Part shown: in pieces, positions 1 to 9,989 of the stretch | How the letters are laid out: every line of letters starts with the position of its first letter | Position numbering within the stretch: the first letter of the stretch is position 1 | DNA from: Saccopteryx bilineata | Lineage: Eukaryota > Chordata > Mammalia > Chiroptera > Emballonuridae | Assembly (NCBI RefSeq): GCF_036850765.1 | Contig: NC_089495.1 | Location: forward strand, 65,944,410-66,008,409 | DNA: 64,000 bases | Reading direction: 5' to 3' | The notes under the pieces: generated by a model | What the model was told of the DNA's origin: nothing | What the model saw: the letters and a program-made list of their open reading frames with translations, nothing else | Database searches by the model: none | Made by a program: the position numbers and the translations under genes

Positions 1-799
1 CCTATATAAAATTTGGCATTATTATTACTGCAGAAATTCAAAAATTACTATTTATTTCCCTTTTATACATAAAGGGACTCTAAATGTTGCTTAGACACTG
101 TCTCCTTGTGTCCTTTTGAATAAAGCAATATGAAATAATGTATAAACTATAAAGTTGAAACTTTATCTTATTTTCAATAATATTTACTTATAATATTCAT
201 GGTATTATATAAAAAATCTTGCCTCTTTCTATTATATAAAAAGTGATCCATACTAAAAATGTCAAATAAAACAGCTATCTAGACTAATTAATATTATACA
301 TTCTTTTTTAATGGATTATCATTAGTGGAAAGATTTTTAAGATCATAGAACATTTGTAAATGTATTTACATATATTAGTTTATTCAGTAAAAGAATAAAC
401 AACATCAGTCTTTAGGAAGGAAATCCAGCACATCCCATTTGGTAGATGTATTCTTAGTATATAAAGATATTAGCCTCAAGTCTTTTTATCTTGAGATTGT
501 GTTCATGGTTCATGACCAAAGAAAACTAAGGGGAAAGAAAATATAATTCTGAAGTTGTAGCACTTTATATGCAGATTATTTTAAACTGAATTATTCAACA
601 AAATTTTCTTTGGAAGGGAAAGAAAGAAAAGAAAAGAAAGATATATATATATAATATATATAAAATATATATATTTAACAATATTAATATATAGTTTTGA
701 ACTTTTTTATATATAGGATAAAACTCCTAAATCAATGACTTAGTTTTACATTATAAACATAAATATGTTTAGTGACCATATATTAATAGAATTGTAGTA
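1..799. other. AT-rich unassigned sequence
   Basis: No gene or recognisable repeat is seen. The stretch is strongly AT-rich and holds a short GAAA-rich purine run (about 612-640) followed by a TA-rich tract (about 641-680). Short open frames here have no protein-like character. Confidence 0.5.
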
Positions 800-2241
800 A
801 CATAATTTTTTATTAAAGTATATTTTGCATACTATGCTATATTAGTTTCAGGTGTATAACATTATGATTTGACATTTATATTTCTTAAAATGTGATCACC
901 ATGAAAAGTCTAATAATCATCGGTCATCATACAAAGCTATAAGATAATATTGACTCTTTTCCCTTTGCTCTACATTGTATCCTATGACTTAATTATCTAT
1001 AGCTGATGATGTGTACCTCATTCCTATAACTTACTTATTTACTTAATTATTTATCTATTTATTTATAACTAGACATTTATATCCTTTATTCCCCCTAACC
1101 CTTTCCACCCAACCTTTCAGCTCCTCTCTCTGACAACCATCAGAATGTTCTCTGTATTTATCAGTCTGTTTCTGTTCCAGTTTTATTATTTATTTATTAT
1201 TAATTTATTTACTTATTAAGATTTCACATATAAGTGAAATTATATGATATTTGCCTTTCTCTATCTGATTATTTCACTTGGCATAGTACCATTTAGATTC
1301 ATTCATGTTGTCAGAAATGGTAGGCTTTCATTCTTTTTTTCTTTTTATGACTGAGTAGTATTCTATTATATGGATATATGTACTACAGCTCCTTCATCCA
1401 ACTGTCTTGATGGACACCTAAATCTTTTCATACCTGTCTATTGTAAATAACACTGCAATGAACATAGGGGTGCATACACATCTTTGAACTAGTACTCTTG
1501 TTTTCTTTGAACACATGCCCAGAAGTGAAATTTCTGTTATATGATAGTGTCATTTTTAAGTTTTTAGGGAACATCCATATTATTTTAAACCGTGGCTGAC
1601 CCAGTTTACAATCCCACCAACAGTACATGAAGAATCCCTTTCTCCATATGCTTGCAAACACTGATTTTTAGTTATGTTTTTGATAATCATTCTGATAGGT
1701 ATGAGTTTATATTTCTTTGTGATTTTAGTTTGCTTTTTCTTGAAGATTACTGACATTGTCTGTTTTTGATCTGTATGTCTTCTTTGGAAAAATATCCTTT
1801 CAATACTCTGCCAATTTTTTTTAAATAGAATTGTTTGATTTTTGATGTTGAGATGTATGAATTTTTTAATATATATTTTATATATTAAAATATTATCAAA
1901 TATATCATTTGCAAATATCTTTTCCCATTCAGTATGTTGTCTTAACATTTTGGTTATACTCTCCATCACTGTGTAAATGATTTGTTTAGTTTGAAGTATT
2001 CCTATTTGTTTATTTTTGGTTTTGCTTTATTCATTTTGCCTTTACTTGAGGAGATATATCTAGACAAATCTTGATGTCAGGGAAGTTCCTGTCTAAAATT
2101 TCTTCTAGGAGTTTTATGGTTTCAGGTCATACATTTAAGCCTTTTATCCATTTGGAGTTTATTTTTGTATATGGTACAAGAAAGTGGTCCAACTTTATTT
2201 TTTTTACTCATATCTCTCCAGCTTTTCCAACATCATTTATT
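800..2241 (-). mobile_element. Old L1 (L1M-like) 3' portion, antisense, first segment
   Basis: On the minus strand this reads as the 3'UTR and C-terminal ORF2 part of an ancient mammalian L1. The plus strand shows typical antisense L1 phrases, such as the 3'UTR 'TTTCAGGTGTATAACA' near 848, 'GAGTAGTATTC' near 1354 and 'CAATCCCACCAACAGTAC' near 1610. Many stops and indels mark it as old. The element is interrupted at 2241 by a younger L1 and resumes at 6666. The outer 3' boundary near 800 is approximate. Confidence 0.8.
2226..2241. repeat. Target-site duplication, left copy, of the 2242-6665 L1
   Basis: TCCAACATCATTTATT occurs here and again at 6666-6681. The 16-bp direct repeat brackets the inserted L1 and rejoins the older L1 reading across the site. 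Confidence 0.88.
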
Positions 2242-2942
2242 TTCAAGGCTTTATGATCAGAAAATATGCTTGGTATAACTTTGATTTTTCTGAATTTGCT
2301 GATGTTGTTTTTGTGGCCCAACATATGGTCAATTCTTGAGGATGATCCATGTACACTAGAGAAAAATGTATACTCAGCCACTTTGGGATGAAATGTCCTG
2401 TAGATGTCTATCATATCCAGGTGCTCTTGTGTTTTGTTTAAGGCCACTATGTCTTTGTTGATTCTCTGTTTGGATGACTGATCTAGAGCCGTCAGCGGTG
2501 TATTGAGGTCTCCAAGTATGATTGTATTTTTGTCAGTTTTTGTTTTAAAGTCAATAAGTAGCTGTCTTATATATTTTGGTGCTCCTTCATTTGGTGCATA
2601 TATATTAAAAATTGTTATGTCTTCTTGATTCAGTGTCCCCTTAGCCATTATGAAATGGCCATTTTTGTCTCTGAGTACTTTTGCTGTCTTGTAGTCAGCA
2701 TTATCAGATATGAGTATTGCTACGCCTGCTTTTTTTTGGATGTTATTTGCTTGGAGTATTGTTTTCCAGCCTTTCACTTTGAATTTGTTTTTATCCTTGT
2801 TACTTAGATGAGTTTCCTGTAGGCAGCATACAGTTGGATTTTCTTTTTTAATCCATTCTGCTACTCTGTGTCTTTTTATTGGTGAGTTTAATCCATTTAC
2901 ATTTAGTGTTATTATTGACACTTGTGAGTTCCCTATTGCCAT
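2242..2942 (-). pseudogene. L1 ORF2 fragment, endonuclease domain only
   Basis: An uninterrupted frame begins with ATG at 2942 and encodes an L1 apurinic-like endonuclease domain, which nicks target DNA during retrotransposition. By the usual L1 numbering, the expected active-site residues are all present: N14, E43, Y115, D145, N147, T192, D205, D229 and H230. The element ends right after the S-D-H-K-A-L motif. The frame then runs about ten codons into the older host L1 and stops at 2208, giving a 244-residue frame. No reverse transcriptase follows, so it cannot act as a complete ORF2. Whether it is ever translated is unknown. The domain call is confident; a function is not claimed. Confidence 0.85.
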
Positions 2943-3266
2943 TTTATATCTTGCTTTCTGTTAGTTTTGTGTCTTGTTTGATCCTTCTCTTTCGTTTTTG
3001 TATCTTTTGTTTTTATTTGGTTGTATTCCATACATCTTTCCTCTGTTGCTATCTTTTTTATCTCATGTGCTTCTGTGGTGTTTTTTTCAATGGTGGTTAC
3101 CTTTAAGTAATGAAAAGGGTTCCTACCCTGCTTATTGTAGCGAACTATTTTGTGAGTACTTTTGCACTCCATCGTCCTTTGCTACTGTTAATCTACATCT
3201 TCTCCCCCCCTTTCTTTTTGTTGTTCTCACAGTTTAAATTTGGTTTTATTGTGTTCTTCTTGGAGC

Positions 3267-4265
3267 TTTTACTTGTGGCTCTGTTTTTTTCTTTTTCTTT
3301 GTATCTGATTGGAGAACCCCCTTTAGTAATTCCTGGAGTGGGGGTTTTCTGATGATAAATTCCCTCATCTTTTCTGTATCTGTGAATGTTTTTATTTCTC
3401 CTTCATATTTGAAGGATAGCTTTGATGGGTATAGTATTCGTGGCTGAAAGTTCCTCTCTTTCAGGACTTTAAGTATTGGGTCCACTCTCTTCTAGCTTGT
3501 AGAGTTTCTGCTGAGAAATCTGATGATAATCTAATGGGCCTTCCTTTATACGTTGTATTCTTCTTTTCCCTGGCTGCCTTGAGAATTTTTTCTTTGTCAT
3601 TGGTTTGTGCCAATTTCATTATGATATGCCATGGAGTAGGTTTGTTGGGGTTCAGAAAACTCGGAGTTCTGTTTGCTTCATGAACTTGAGGCTTTAGTTC
3701 TTTCCACAGGCTTGGGAAGTTCTCATTTATTATTTGTTTGAGTATGTTCTCCATTCCATTTTTCTCTCCCTTCTCCCTCTGATATACCTATTATTCTTAT
3801 GTTATTCTTTTTGATGGAGTCAGATAATTCTTGTAGGGCTATCTCATTTTTTTTTAATTTTTGAGTCTCTTTCTTCTTCTCTCTGTTGTGCCTCAAGTTG
3901 CTTGTCTTCTATTTCACTAATCCTCTCTTCTATCTGACCTGTTCTATTAGCTAAGCTTGTTACTTCATTTTTTCAGCTCGTGAATTGAGTTTTTCATCTC
4001 TGTTTGATTTGTTTTTATAGTTTCAATTTCCTTGGACATATATTCTTTGTGTTCATTGAGTTGTTTTCTGAGCTCCCTAAATTGCCTTTCTGTGTTTTCT
4101 TGTATATCTTGGAGGATTTTTAGGATTTCTATCTTGAATTCTCTGACATTTAGCTCCAAGGTTTCCAATATATTAAATTTTTCCCATAGATTTTTCCTCA
4201 TCTAGCTGTGTTACCTCTCTTTCTTTTGTATCCATGATATTCAATTTTCTCTTCCTTAATGGCAT
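3267..4265 (-). pseudogene. L1 ORF1 pseudogene (RNA-binding chaperone)
   Basis: This corresponds to the intact ORF1 at 47940-48935. The start codon aligns with ATG at 4263-4265. Fragments in different frames cover the coiled-coil region (about 4201-3965, with an E-N-T-E-R-Q heptad region), the RRM region (about 3754-3461, with a P-T-P-W-H-I-I-M-K motif) and the C-terminal domain (about 3485-3246, with Y-P-S-K-L-S-F-K-Y-E-G). At least two frameshifts and a premature stop separate them. The frame just after the start is also broken. ORF1 normally forms a trimeric nucleic-acid chaperone with L1 RNA; this copy cannot make it. Confidence 0.85.
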
Positions 4266-5619
4266 CTGAGGGTGGTTTTGTTGATAGTATTAATGAGATT
4301 TAATAAAGAATAAAAAGTTAAAAAAATAAAAAATCGAAAAGGGTTTTTTTGAAAAAAATTAATAATGAAATAAAGAAAAATAAAATAAAATAAAAAATTT
4401 TTAAAAAGGAAATTATTTCCCCTCTCCTTTATTCCTCTGCTCTCCTCTCCCCTCTTTCTTGAGAAAATCTTGTGGTGAACTGTGAATTATAACAAACAAT
4501 GCCTGTAATGGAGGGCCTGAATTGGGGAAAAGTAATAAAGGGGCAAAAAAAAGAAAAAAAAAAGAAAAAAGAGGGGGGTATGGACCCACAAAAAGCAAAT
4601 AAGGAAAAAATTTGGGTCAAGAATAAAATGATTTGCTTTTAGGTGTTGGTTGACTAAGAGTTATGATGAGAGGAATAAGAGGGAAACAGAAAAATGGGGG
4701 GACAAATTAAAAAATTACTATTGTATTTAGTGGAACAAGAACTAGATAAAATGGAGAGCCAGGGATGGGAGCACTGCTAGTGAGTTAAAAAGGTGAAGTA
4801 AACCCCCCCAAAAATGCCACAAACATAAGTTTGAGTCCCAGATAAGATAATTTGTTTGTTATTGAGGTTTGAATGAGAGGAGATGTAAAGGAGAAAGGAA
4901 GAAACTAATATAGAGGGAGAAAAGAAAGAGAGAGAGAGAAAAAGAGGGAACTACTAAAAGAATAAAAACGAAAAAAGAGGAGAGAGAGAGAGAGAGAGTT
5001 AAGGGTTTTGGAGTGCAACCCTCATAGAGAGAAAGGAAGAGGAAAGAAAAGATAATGGGAGATGTAACACTTATGGGTAGTGTAGTTCAAGGAGAGGAGA
5101 GAGTAAGACCAGCAGAGAGTTAATCGGCCAAATTGGAGGAGAAAAAAAAATCAAGAATGAAGATAAGAGAAACAAATGAACAAATATAATAAAATGGGAT
5201 AGGTTATAAAGTCTGCAGATTATTCTTGATTTTGAGAGGTTATCTTCTTGCTTTTTCTTTTCTCTCCCTCTTCCTGGTCAGTGACTCTGTACCCCGGGTT
5301 CTTCCCCTTTGGCACGCTCAGGTAGAGGTTTGCAGTTGATAAGTCTCTATGGCAATATCATGTATTGTGCTTTAGTCTCATTGGCAGTCGAGGCTCTTTA
5401 GCATTTATAGGCTGTGACAGTGAAAGAGTCCGTGTTTCTGGAGCCTTTCTCCTAGTCTTTCCTTCCTCAATTAGTAGCCTGATAATCCAGCTATGGGGTT
5501 GTTGCTGCCTTTGCCTGGATAGTAAGAGGCTCAAAGAGCTGGCAACTCCCCACTCTATTTTCACTCAGCACAGGGCTCCGGGTAAGGCTCAGTCAGTCAG
5601 AGCTGCTAGCATAATCAGG

Positions 5620-6235
5620 CGGGGTTTCCACCCACTCAAAGACCTCTGGCTCTGCCACTCTGTCCAGTAACACAAGTGGGCGCCCACTTCTGGGGCACTT
5701 GGAGGAAACTCTCGCTCACAATCTGCGTGCGCAGACCAGGATATCCAGCCAGCAGTCTCACGCTCTGAGTGAAACCCCCAACCGCATGGAAAAGTTGCAG
5801 TGTTGGAATTGGCTCTCACTCCGTCCCCATGCACGGCTTTTGCAAGGCACTGGGGTGGCCTGAGATTCCGCTTTGGCTCACACAAAGGCCCCTGACTCTG
5901 CCCCTCTGTGCGATAACACGGGAGCGCACTGCCGAGGCACTCGGAGGAATCGCTCACTATCTGCGCGCGCAGACCAGGATATCAGGCCAGCCGGCCGCGT
6001 TTCCCTCTGAGTGAATCCCCTACCAGCACGGAAAAGTTCCACCGTTGGAATTAGTTCTCACTCCCTCCCATTGCAGCTTTCCCAGGGCACTGGGGCTGCC
6101 CAGAGATTCCGCTTTCAGCCCACACAAAGGCCTCTGCCTCTGCCTCTCTGTGGGGTAACACGGGCACCCACTCCCGGGGCTTTGGAAGAAATCTCTCGCC
6201 CACTATCTGCGCAAGCCGAACAGGAGATCGGGTAA
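5620..6235. repeat. Tandem ~240-bp monomers in L1 5'UTR
   Basis: Landmarks recur at near-constant spacing. CTCTGAGTGAA is at 5763 and 6005 (242 bp). GTTGGAATT is at 5802 and 6044 (242 bp). GGCACTGGGG is at 5846 and 6086 (240 bp). ATCTGCG-type motifs are at 5721, 5959 and 6205. The first and last monomers are partial. Confidence 0.8.
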
Positions 6236-6651
6236 AATGGCTGCCCCGCTTGTCTTTCTTTGTCTGGGTTTGGCGCGAGTGTTAGCTTGTATTGCCCGGG
6301 TTGCCACAGGAACAGTTTTTCCTCGGCTTGGATCTCCGTGCCACAGCCTGGTTGGGCCATTTATGCCATGGCCTGGATCTATTCACCCCCTTTGCCTGCC
6401 TCAGTTTCTATATTCACAGTTCCCAGAGAAAGCCGCCCTGTTTAGGTTAGTGAGGAAGGCGGAGCATTTCTTACTCCCTACTTCCTTCGGGGTTTGGTTA
6501 TATATTTAGCCAATTTTTCACTCAACCATACCTTCGGGTGTATTGCAAAATATCTGGAGGCTCCAAGGATAGGTTTTTCTGTTTCTGGTTGAAGATCTTG
6601 TTGAGTTTTGGGGGAGATTTATCGGTATCGCTTCCTACCCCACCGTTACTC

Positions 6652-6659
6652 TGACGTCA
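6652..6659. promoter_or_regulatory. CRE-like octamer at L1 5' end
   Basis: TGACGTCA is a perfect palindromic CREB/ATF-type site, beginning seven nucleotides inside the L1 5' end at 6665. The homologous position of the 43514-51321 element carries TGACATCA (51310-51317). Binding is inferred from the motif only. Confidence 0.5.
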
Positions 6660-6665
6660 TCTCCC

Positions 6666-6945
6666 TCCAACATCATTTATTGAAGAGATTTCTTTCTCCA
6701 TTATATATTCCTGTCTCTTCTGTAGTACCTTAATTGACCATATAACCATGGGTTAATTTCTAGACTTTCTGTTCTCTTCCATTGATCTATGTGTATTTTT
6801 TTGTGCCAGTGCCAGAATGGTTGCTGTAGCTTTGTAGCATAATTTGAAATTAGGAAACATAATATGCAAAGTATTCAGCCTTGTTCTTCTTTTTTAAGAT
6901 TGCTTTGGTTAATTAGGGTTGTTTGTTTTTATACAAATTTTAATA
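6666..6945 (-). mobile_element. Old L1 ORF2 segment, antisense, second part
   Basis: The older L1 continues here after the younger insertion, opening with the second TSD copy (6666-6681). The plus strand shows antisense ORF2 phrases such as 'TTGACCATATAACCATG' and 'GTGCCAGTGCCAGAATGG'. Similarity fades near 6945. It is non-coding and old. Confidence 0.75.
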
Positions 6946-7499
6946 TTTACATAATTAATGCCTATACTACATTTAAGATAATATAAGTTAGTGAATGATA
7001 TATACCATGATTTACTCTGACCGTTTGGGAGTTGAGTCTTAATATAAATTATTTAAATTTTATTTTCTTTATATACACTAACATAGGTAGCAAAAGCTAA
7101 TTAAATAAATTTTACTCATTGTTTTCTATCCTTTTAAATATTTAAGCAAAAATCTTAGTTAATATGAACTTATAATTTATCATAAACACCTTTTAGGTCT
7201 TGTTCTTAATATGTTAAAACTTTGGACTACATAGAAAAATAAACAAATTGCTACTTTGGATGGACACTATGAAAACTAAACAAAGTTAATGAGATACAAA
7301 AATATCTATATGGCAAGATTTTTTACATAATTGCCATTTAAAATGCATAACATAAAATAATATCAATTATAAAAATATTATTAACTGTTATGCAAAAAGT
7401 ATATACCTTCAGAGACTTGCTTCCTGACAAAAAGATACATTAAAAATATAAGACATAGTTTTTAAAGCCTAGGGAAGTGAATAGAACAAGATAAGTTTT
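6946..7499. other. AT-rich unassigned sequence
   Basis: No gene or repeat family is recognised. It is AT-rich with scattered stops in all frames. Confidence 0.5.
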
Positions 7500-7512
7500 T
7501 AAAAAGACAGAT

Positions 7513-8245
7513 CATTACCAGCTAGAAGCAGCGGTCATTGGGACTTGAACATGAGCTGCAAAAGTATAGAATTGTGACAACAATTCCAGTGCCATGTGGA
7601 CTTTTCCTGAATGTGGACTTTTTCTGGACTCCTGTTCCTTGTGACAGCTCCTAATGGACTGAACTGGGGTTGGGTTACACTTGAAGGGATTTGGAATGGT
7701 GTTGGTGCCAACTTGGACTTGGTGAACATGTTAAGGACACTACTCTTTTATGAATTCTTGCTGTATTGGCCAAGAGTTTGCTTAAAGGCCTTAATCACTG
7801 TAAAAAAAATAGAAGACTGGATAAAGAAGATGTGGCACATATACACTATGGTATACTACTCAGCCATAAGAAATGATGACATCAGATATTTACAACAAAA
7901 TGGTGGGATCTTGATAACATTATATAGAGTGAAATAAGTAAATCAGAAAAAAACAAGAACAGCATGATTCCATACATTGGTGGGACATAAAAATGAGACT
8001 AAGAGACATGGACAAGAGTGTGGTGGTAATGGGGGGGGGGAGGGAAGGAGGGAGAGTTGGAAGGGGAGGGGGAGGGGCACAAAGAAAACTAGATAGAAGG
8101 TGACGGAGGACAGTCTGACTTTGGGTGATGGGTATGCATCAGAATTGAATGACAAGATAACCTGGACATGTTTTCTTTGAATATATGTACCCTGATTTAT
8201 TGATGTCACCCCATTAAAATTAATAAAAATTTATTTATAAAAAAA
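7513..8245 (+). mobile_element. Chimeric retrocopy: unknown ~295-bp 5' module joined to an L1 3' end
   Basis: The segment is bracketed by a 13-bp direct repeat TAAAAAGACAGAT (7500-7512 and 8246-8258) and ends in an A-rich tail. From about 7808 on it is the end of L1 ORF2 (ATAGAAGACTGG onward) plus an L1 3'UTR with a G-rich tract at 8031-8076. The 5' module (7513-7807) matches no L1 part I can see. It ends in a run of A's at the junction and contains a small tandem duplication of an ATGTGGACTTTT unit (about 7593-7627). A plus-strand frame spans the junction (7611-7937), but no known protein is recognised. It could be an RNA-level template switch or a member of a composite retrotransposon family. 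Confidence 0.72.
8031..8076 (+). repeat. G-rich tract of L1 3'UTR
   Basis: A run of ten G's is followed by several further G-runs of three to five, giving a G-quadruplex-capable polypurine tract. Equivalent tracts occur in the other L1 3'UTRs of the window (25759-25818, 36083-36099, and C-rich on the plus strand at 43684-43746). Confidence 0.7.
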
Positions 8246-8400
8246 TAAAAAGACAGATTATCTAGGGCAAGTTTTAAAATTGGGATAAAATACCATTTTA
8301 ATTGTTAACATGCTAAAAATTTGTATGTGTCTTAAGTTAAAGTAACAATCAGAAAACAATGAAAACTATAATGTTCTTTTATTTTAGGTTAGCTATTTAT

Positions 8401-8781
8401 TATTTATTTTATTTCTTTTTTATATTTTTCTGTAGTGGGAAGCAGGGAGGAAGAGAGACAGACTCTTGTATGTGCCCAACTGGGATCCACTTGGCAAGCC
8501 CATTAGGGGGTGATGCTCTGCCCAGCTAGGTCCTTGCTCTGTTGCAACTGGAGCCATTCTAATACCTGAGGTGGAGGCCATGGAGCCATCCTCAACACCT
8601 GGGCCAACTTTACTCCAATGGAGCCTTGGCTATAGGAGTGGAAGAGAAAGAGAGAAAGAAGAGGGGGAAAGGTAGAGAAGCAGATGGGCCCTTCTCTTGT
8701 GTGTCCTGCCCAGGAATCAAACCTGGGACTTCCACATGTTGGGCTGATGCTCTACCACTGAGCCAACTGGCCAGCGCCTAA
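8401..8781 (-). mobile_element. tRNA-derived SINE (Rhin/Ves-type), antisense
   Basis: This is the complement of the long bat SINE. The tRNA head is at the right (CCACTGAGCCAACTGGCCAG near 8755) and the tail at the left. GTTAGCTATTTAT flanks it at 8388-8400 and 8782-8794. It is more diverged than the copies at 15158 or 59676, so it is probably older. Confidence 0.87.
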
Positions 8782-8924
8782 GTTAGCTATTTATCACAAA
8801 AGGACAGAGAAACTTCCTTTACAGTCACTCATGTTCCTCCTCCCTTTCTTTATCCCTCTTCTCTCTTTTCTTTTCCTCCCTTTCCCACACCATCTCCCTA
8901 CCATTCTAACATACCCCTTTTGCC

Positions 8925-9190
8925 TTTTGGGATTCTAAAATGTGATTCCTCTACCTAGAACCTCTAGTCATCCAAGAAAATTTGTACAGAATAGTTAACT
9001 CTTACTTTAAAAAAATTATCTTCTCCCAAAAGCCTTTCTTAACCTCCCCATACCAGGTTAGGTACAAGAGTAGGAATAGTTTGTGTCCCTGATCATCCTG
9101 AACTTTTCTTATTGTAGAATTTACAGATTTATTTTGCTTCATATTTAACAATTTGTTTTCTTTGCAAGGTGATATATTACTAGGCTGGCT
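8925..9190 (+). repeat. L2-like ancient LINE fragment
   Basis: The sequence resembles the distal L2 3' region, with CTTCTCCCAAAAGCCTTTCT, a CCAGGTTAGG phrase and a pyrimidine-rich stretch. The assignment is by eye on highly diverged sequence; the pyrimidine tract at 8825-8905 just upstream is not explained. Confidence 0.45.
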
Positions 9191-9375
9191 ATTGCTTATA
9201 AAAAGAGTCAGCCAGTTATTTATTTATTTTGGCCTCACTAGAGAGGCTATTGAGAAATCCTGATTAGACGAGTCTATCGGAGATTCAAAGGGAAACCAAT
9301 TTTCTCTTCTGATTTCTCCCATTACTTACATGCAAGTGACTCAAAGTGCATCTATAAGGAATCAACTCCTTTTTC

Positions 9376-9746
9376 TTTTTTTTTTTTGTATTTTTCTGAA
9401 GTTGGAAATGGGAAAGCAGTCAGACAGACTCCCACATGCGCCCAACCAGGATCCACCTGGCATGCCCACCAGGGGGGGATGCTCTGTCCATCTGGAGTAT
9501 TGCTCTGTTGCAACCAGAGCCATTCTAGTGCCTGAGGCAGAGGCCATGGAGCCATTCTCAGCGCCCGAGCCAACTTTGCTCCAATGGAGCCTTGGCTGCG
9601 GGAGGGGAAGAGAGAGACAGAGTGGAAGGAGAGGGGAAGGGTGGAGAAGCAGATAGGCACTTCTCCTGTGTGCTCCGACTGGCAATTGAACCTGGGACTC
9701 CTGCACGCCAGGCTGATGCTCTACCACTGAGCCAACTGGCCAGGGC
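9376..9746 (-). mobile_element. tRNA-derived SINE (Rhin/Ves-type), antisense
   Basis: A full-length antisense copy with the poly(T) side at 9376, the GTATTTTTCTGAAG tail complement, and a GCCAACTGGCCAGGG head complement ending at 9746. The TSD is CAACTCCTTTTTC (9363-9375) versus CAACTCCTTTATC (9747-9759). The many open frames in both strands here are SINE shadows. Confidence 0.9.
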
Positions 9747-9989
9747 CAACTCCTTTATCTTTTATGGGTTACATAATCCTGATATTTTGGTCTTCGGTTG
9801 CTTCATTTGAGCCCTGAGGTGGTAGCAAGAGGCATAGCATGTGTCAGAACTGTATCATAGAGTCTGGGAGACACATATGCTCCAGACAATCTTAAGGAAA
9901 TAATAGATGAGAAAGGAACAGAAAATGAGCCAAAAAACTGGCATTCTTATCTCATTTGTAATTGTTTGTCATAGAATACCTCTAAATAA

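Larger units (their letters stand above)
2242..6665 (-). mobile_element. 3'-truncated L1 insertion (long-5'UTR lineage), antisense
   Basis: Read on the minus strand, this element has its 5' end at 6665, a GC-rich then A-rich 5'UTR of about 2.4 kb, a broken ORF1 (about 4265-3267), an intergenic spacer, and ORF2 from 2942. It then stops at about codon 234 of ORF2. The reverse transcriptase, C-terminal domain, 3'UTR and poly(A) tail are absent. A perfect 16-bp TSD flanks it, so it appears to have inserted in this 3'-truncated form. It is clearly homologous to the 43514-51321 L1 through ORF1 and most of the 5'UTR. The insertion target is an older L1 in the same orientation. Confidence 0.87.
4266..6665 (-). 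promoter_or_regulatory. L1 5'UTR with internal promoter region and ~240-bp monomers
   Basis: This is the 5'UTR of the 2242-6665 element. The ORF1-proximal half (4266-5340) is A/G-rich on the plus strand and contains GA microsatellite at 4925-4998. The distal half is GC- and CpG-richer and contains about 2.5 tandem monomers of about 240 bp (5620-6235). A palindromic CRE octamer TGACGTCA lies at 6652-6659, 7-14 nt from the element's 5' end. L1 5'UTRs normally carry an internal Pol II promoter; activity here is inferred, not shown. Confidence 0.7.

Noticed and set aside
5357..6509. CpG island of a host gene promoter
   Set aside because: The GC-rich block lies wholly inside the TSD-bounded L1 5'UTR, with no downstream host exon.
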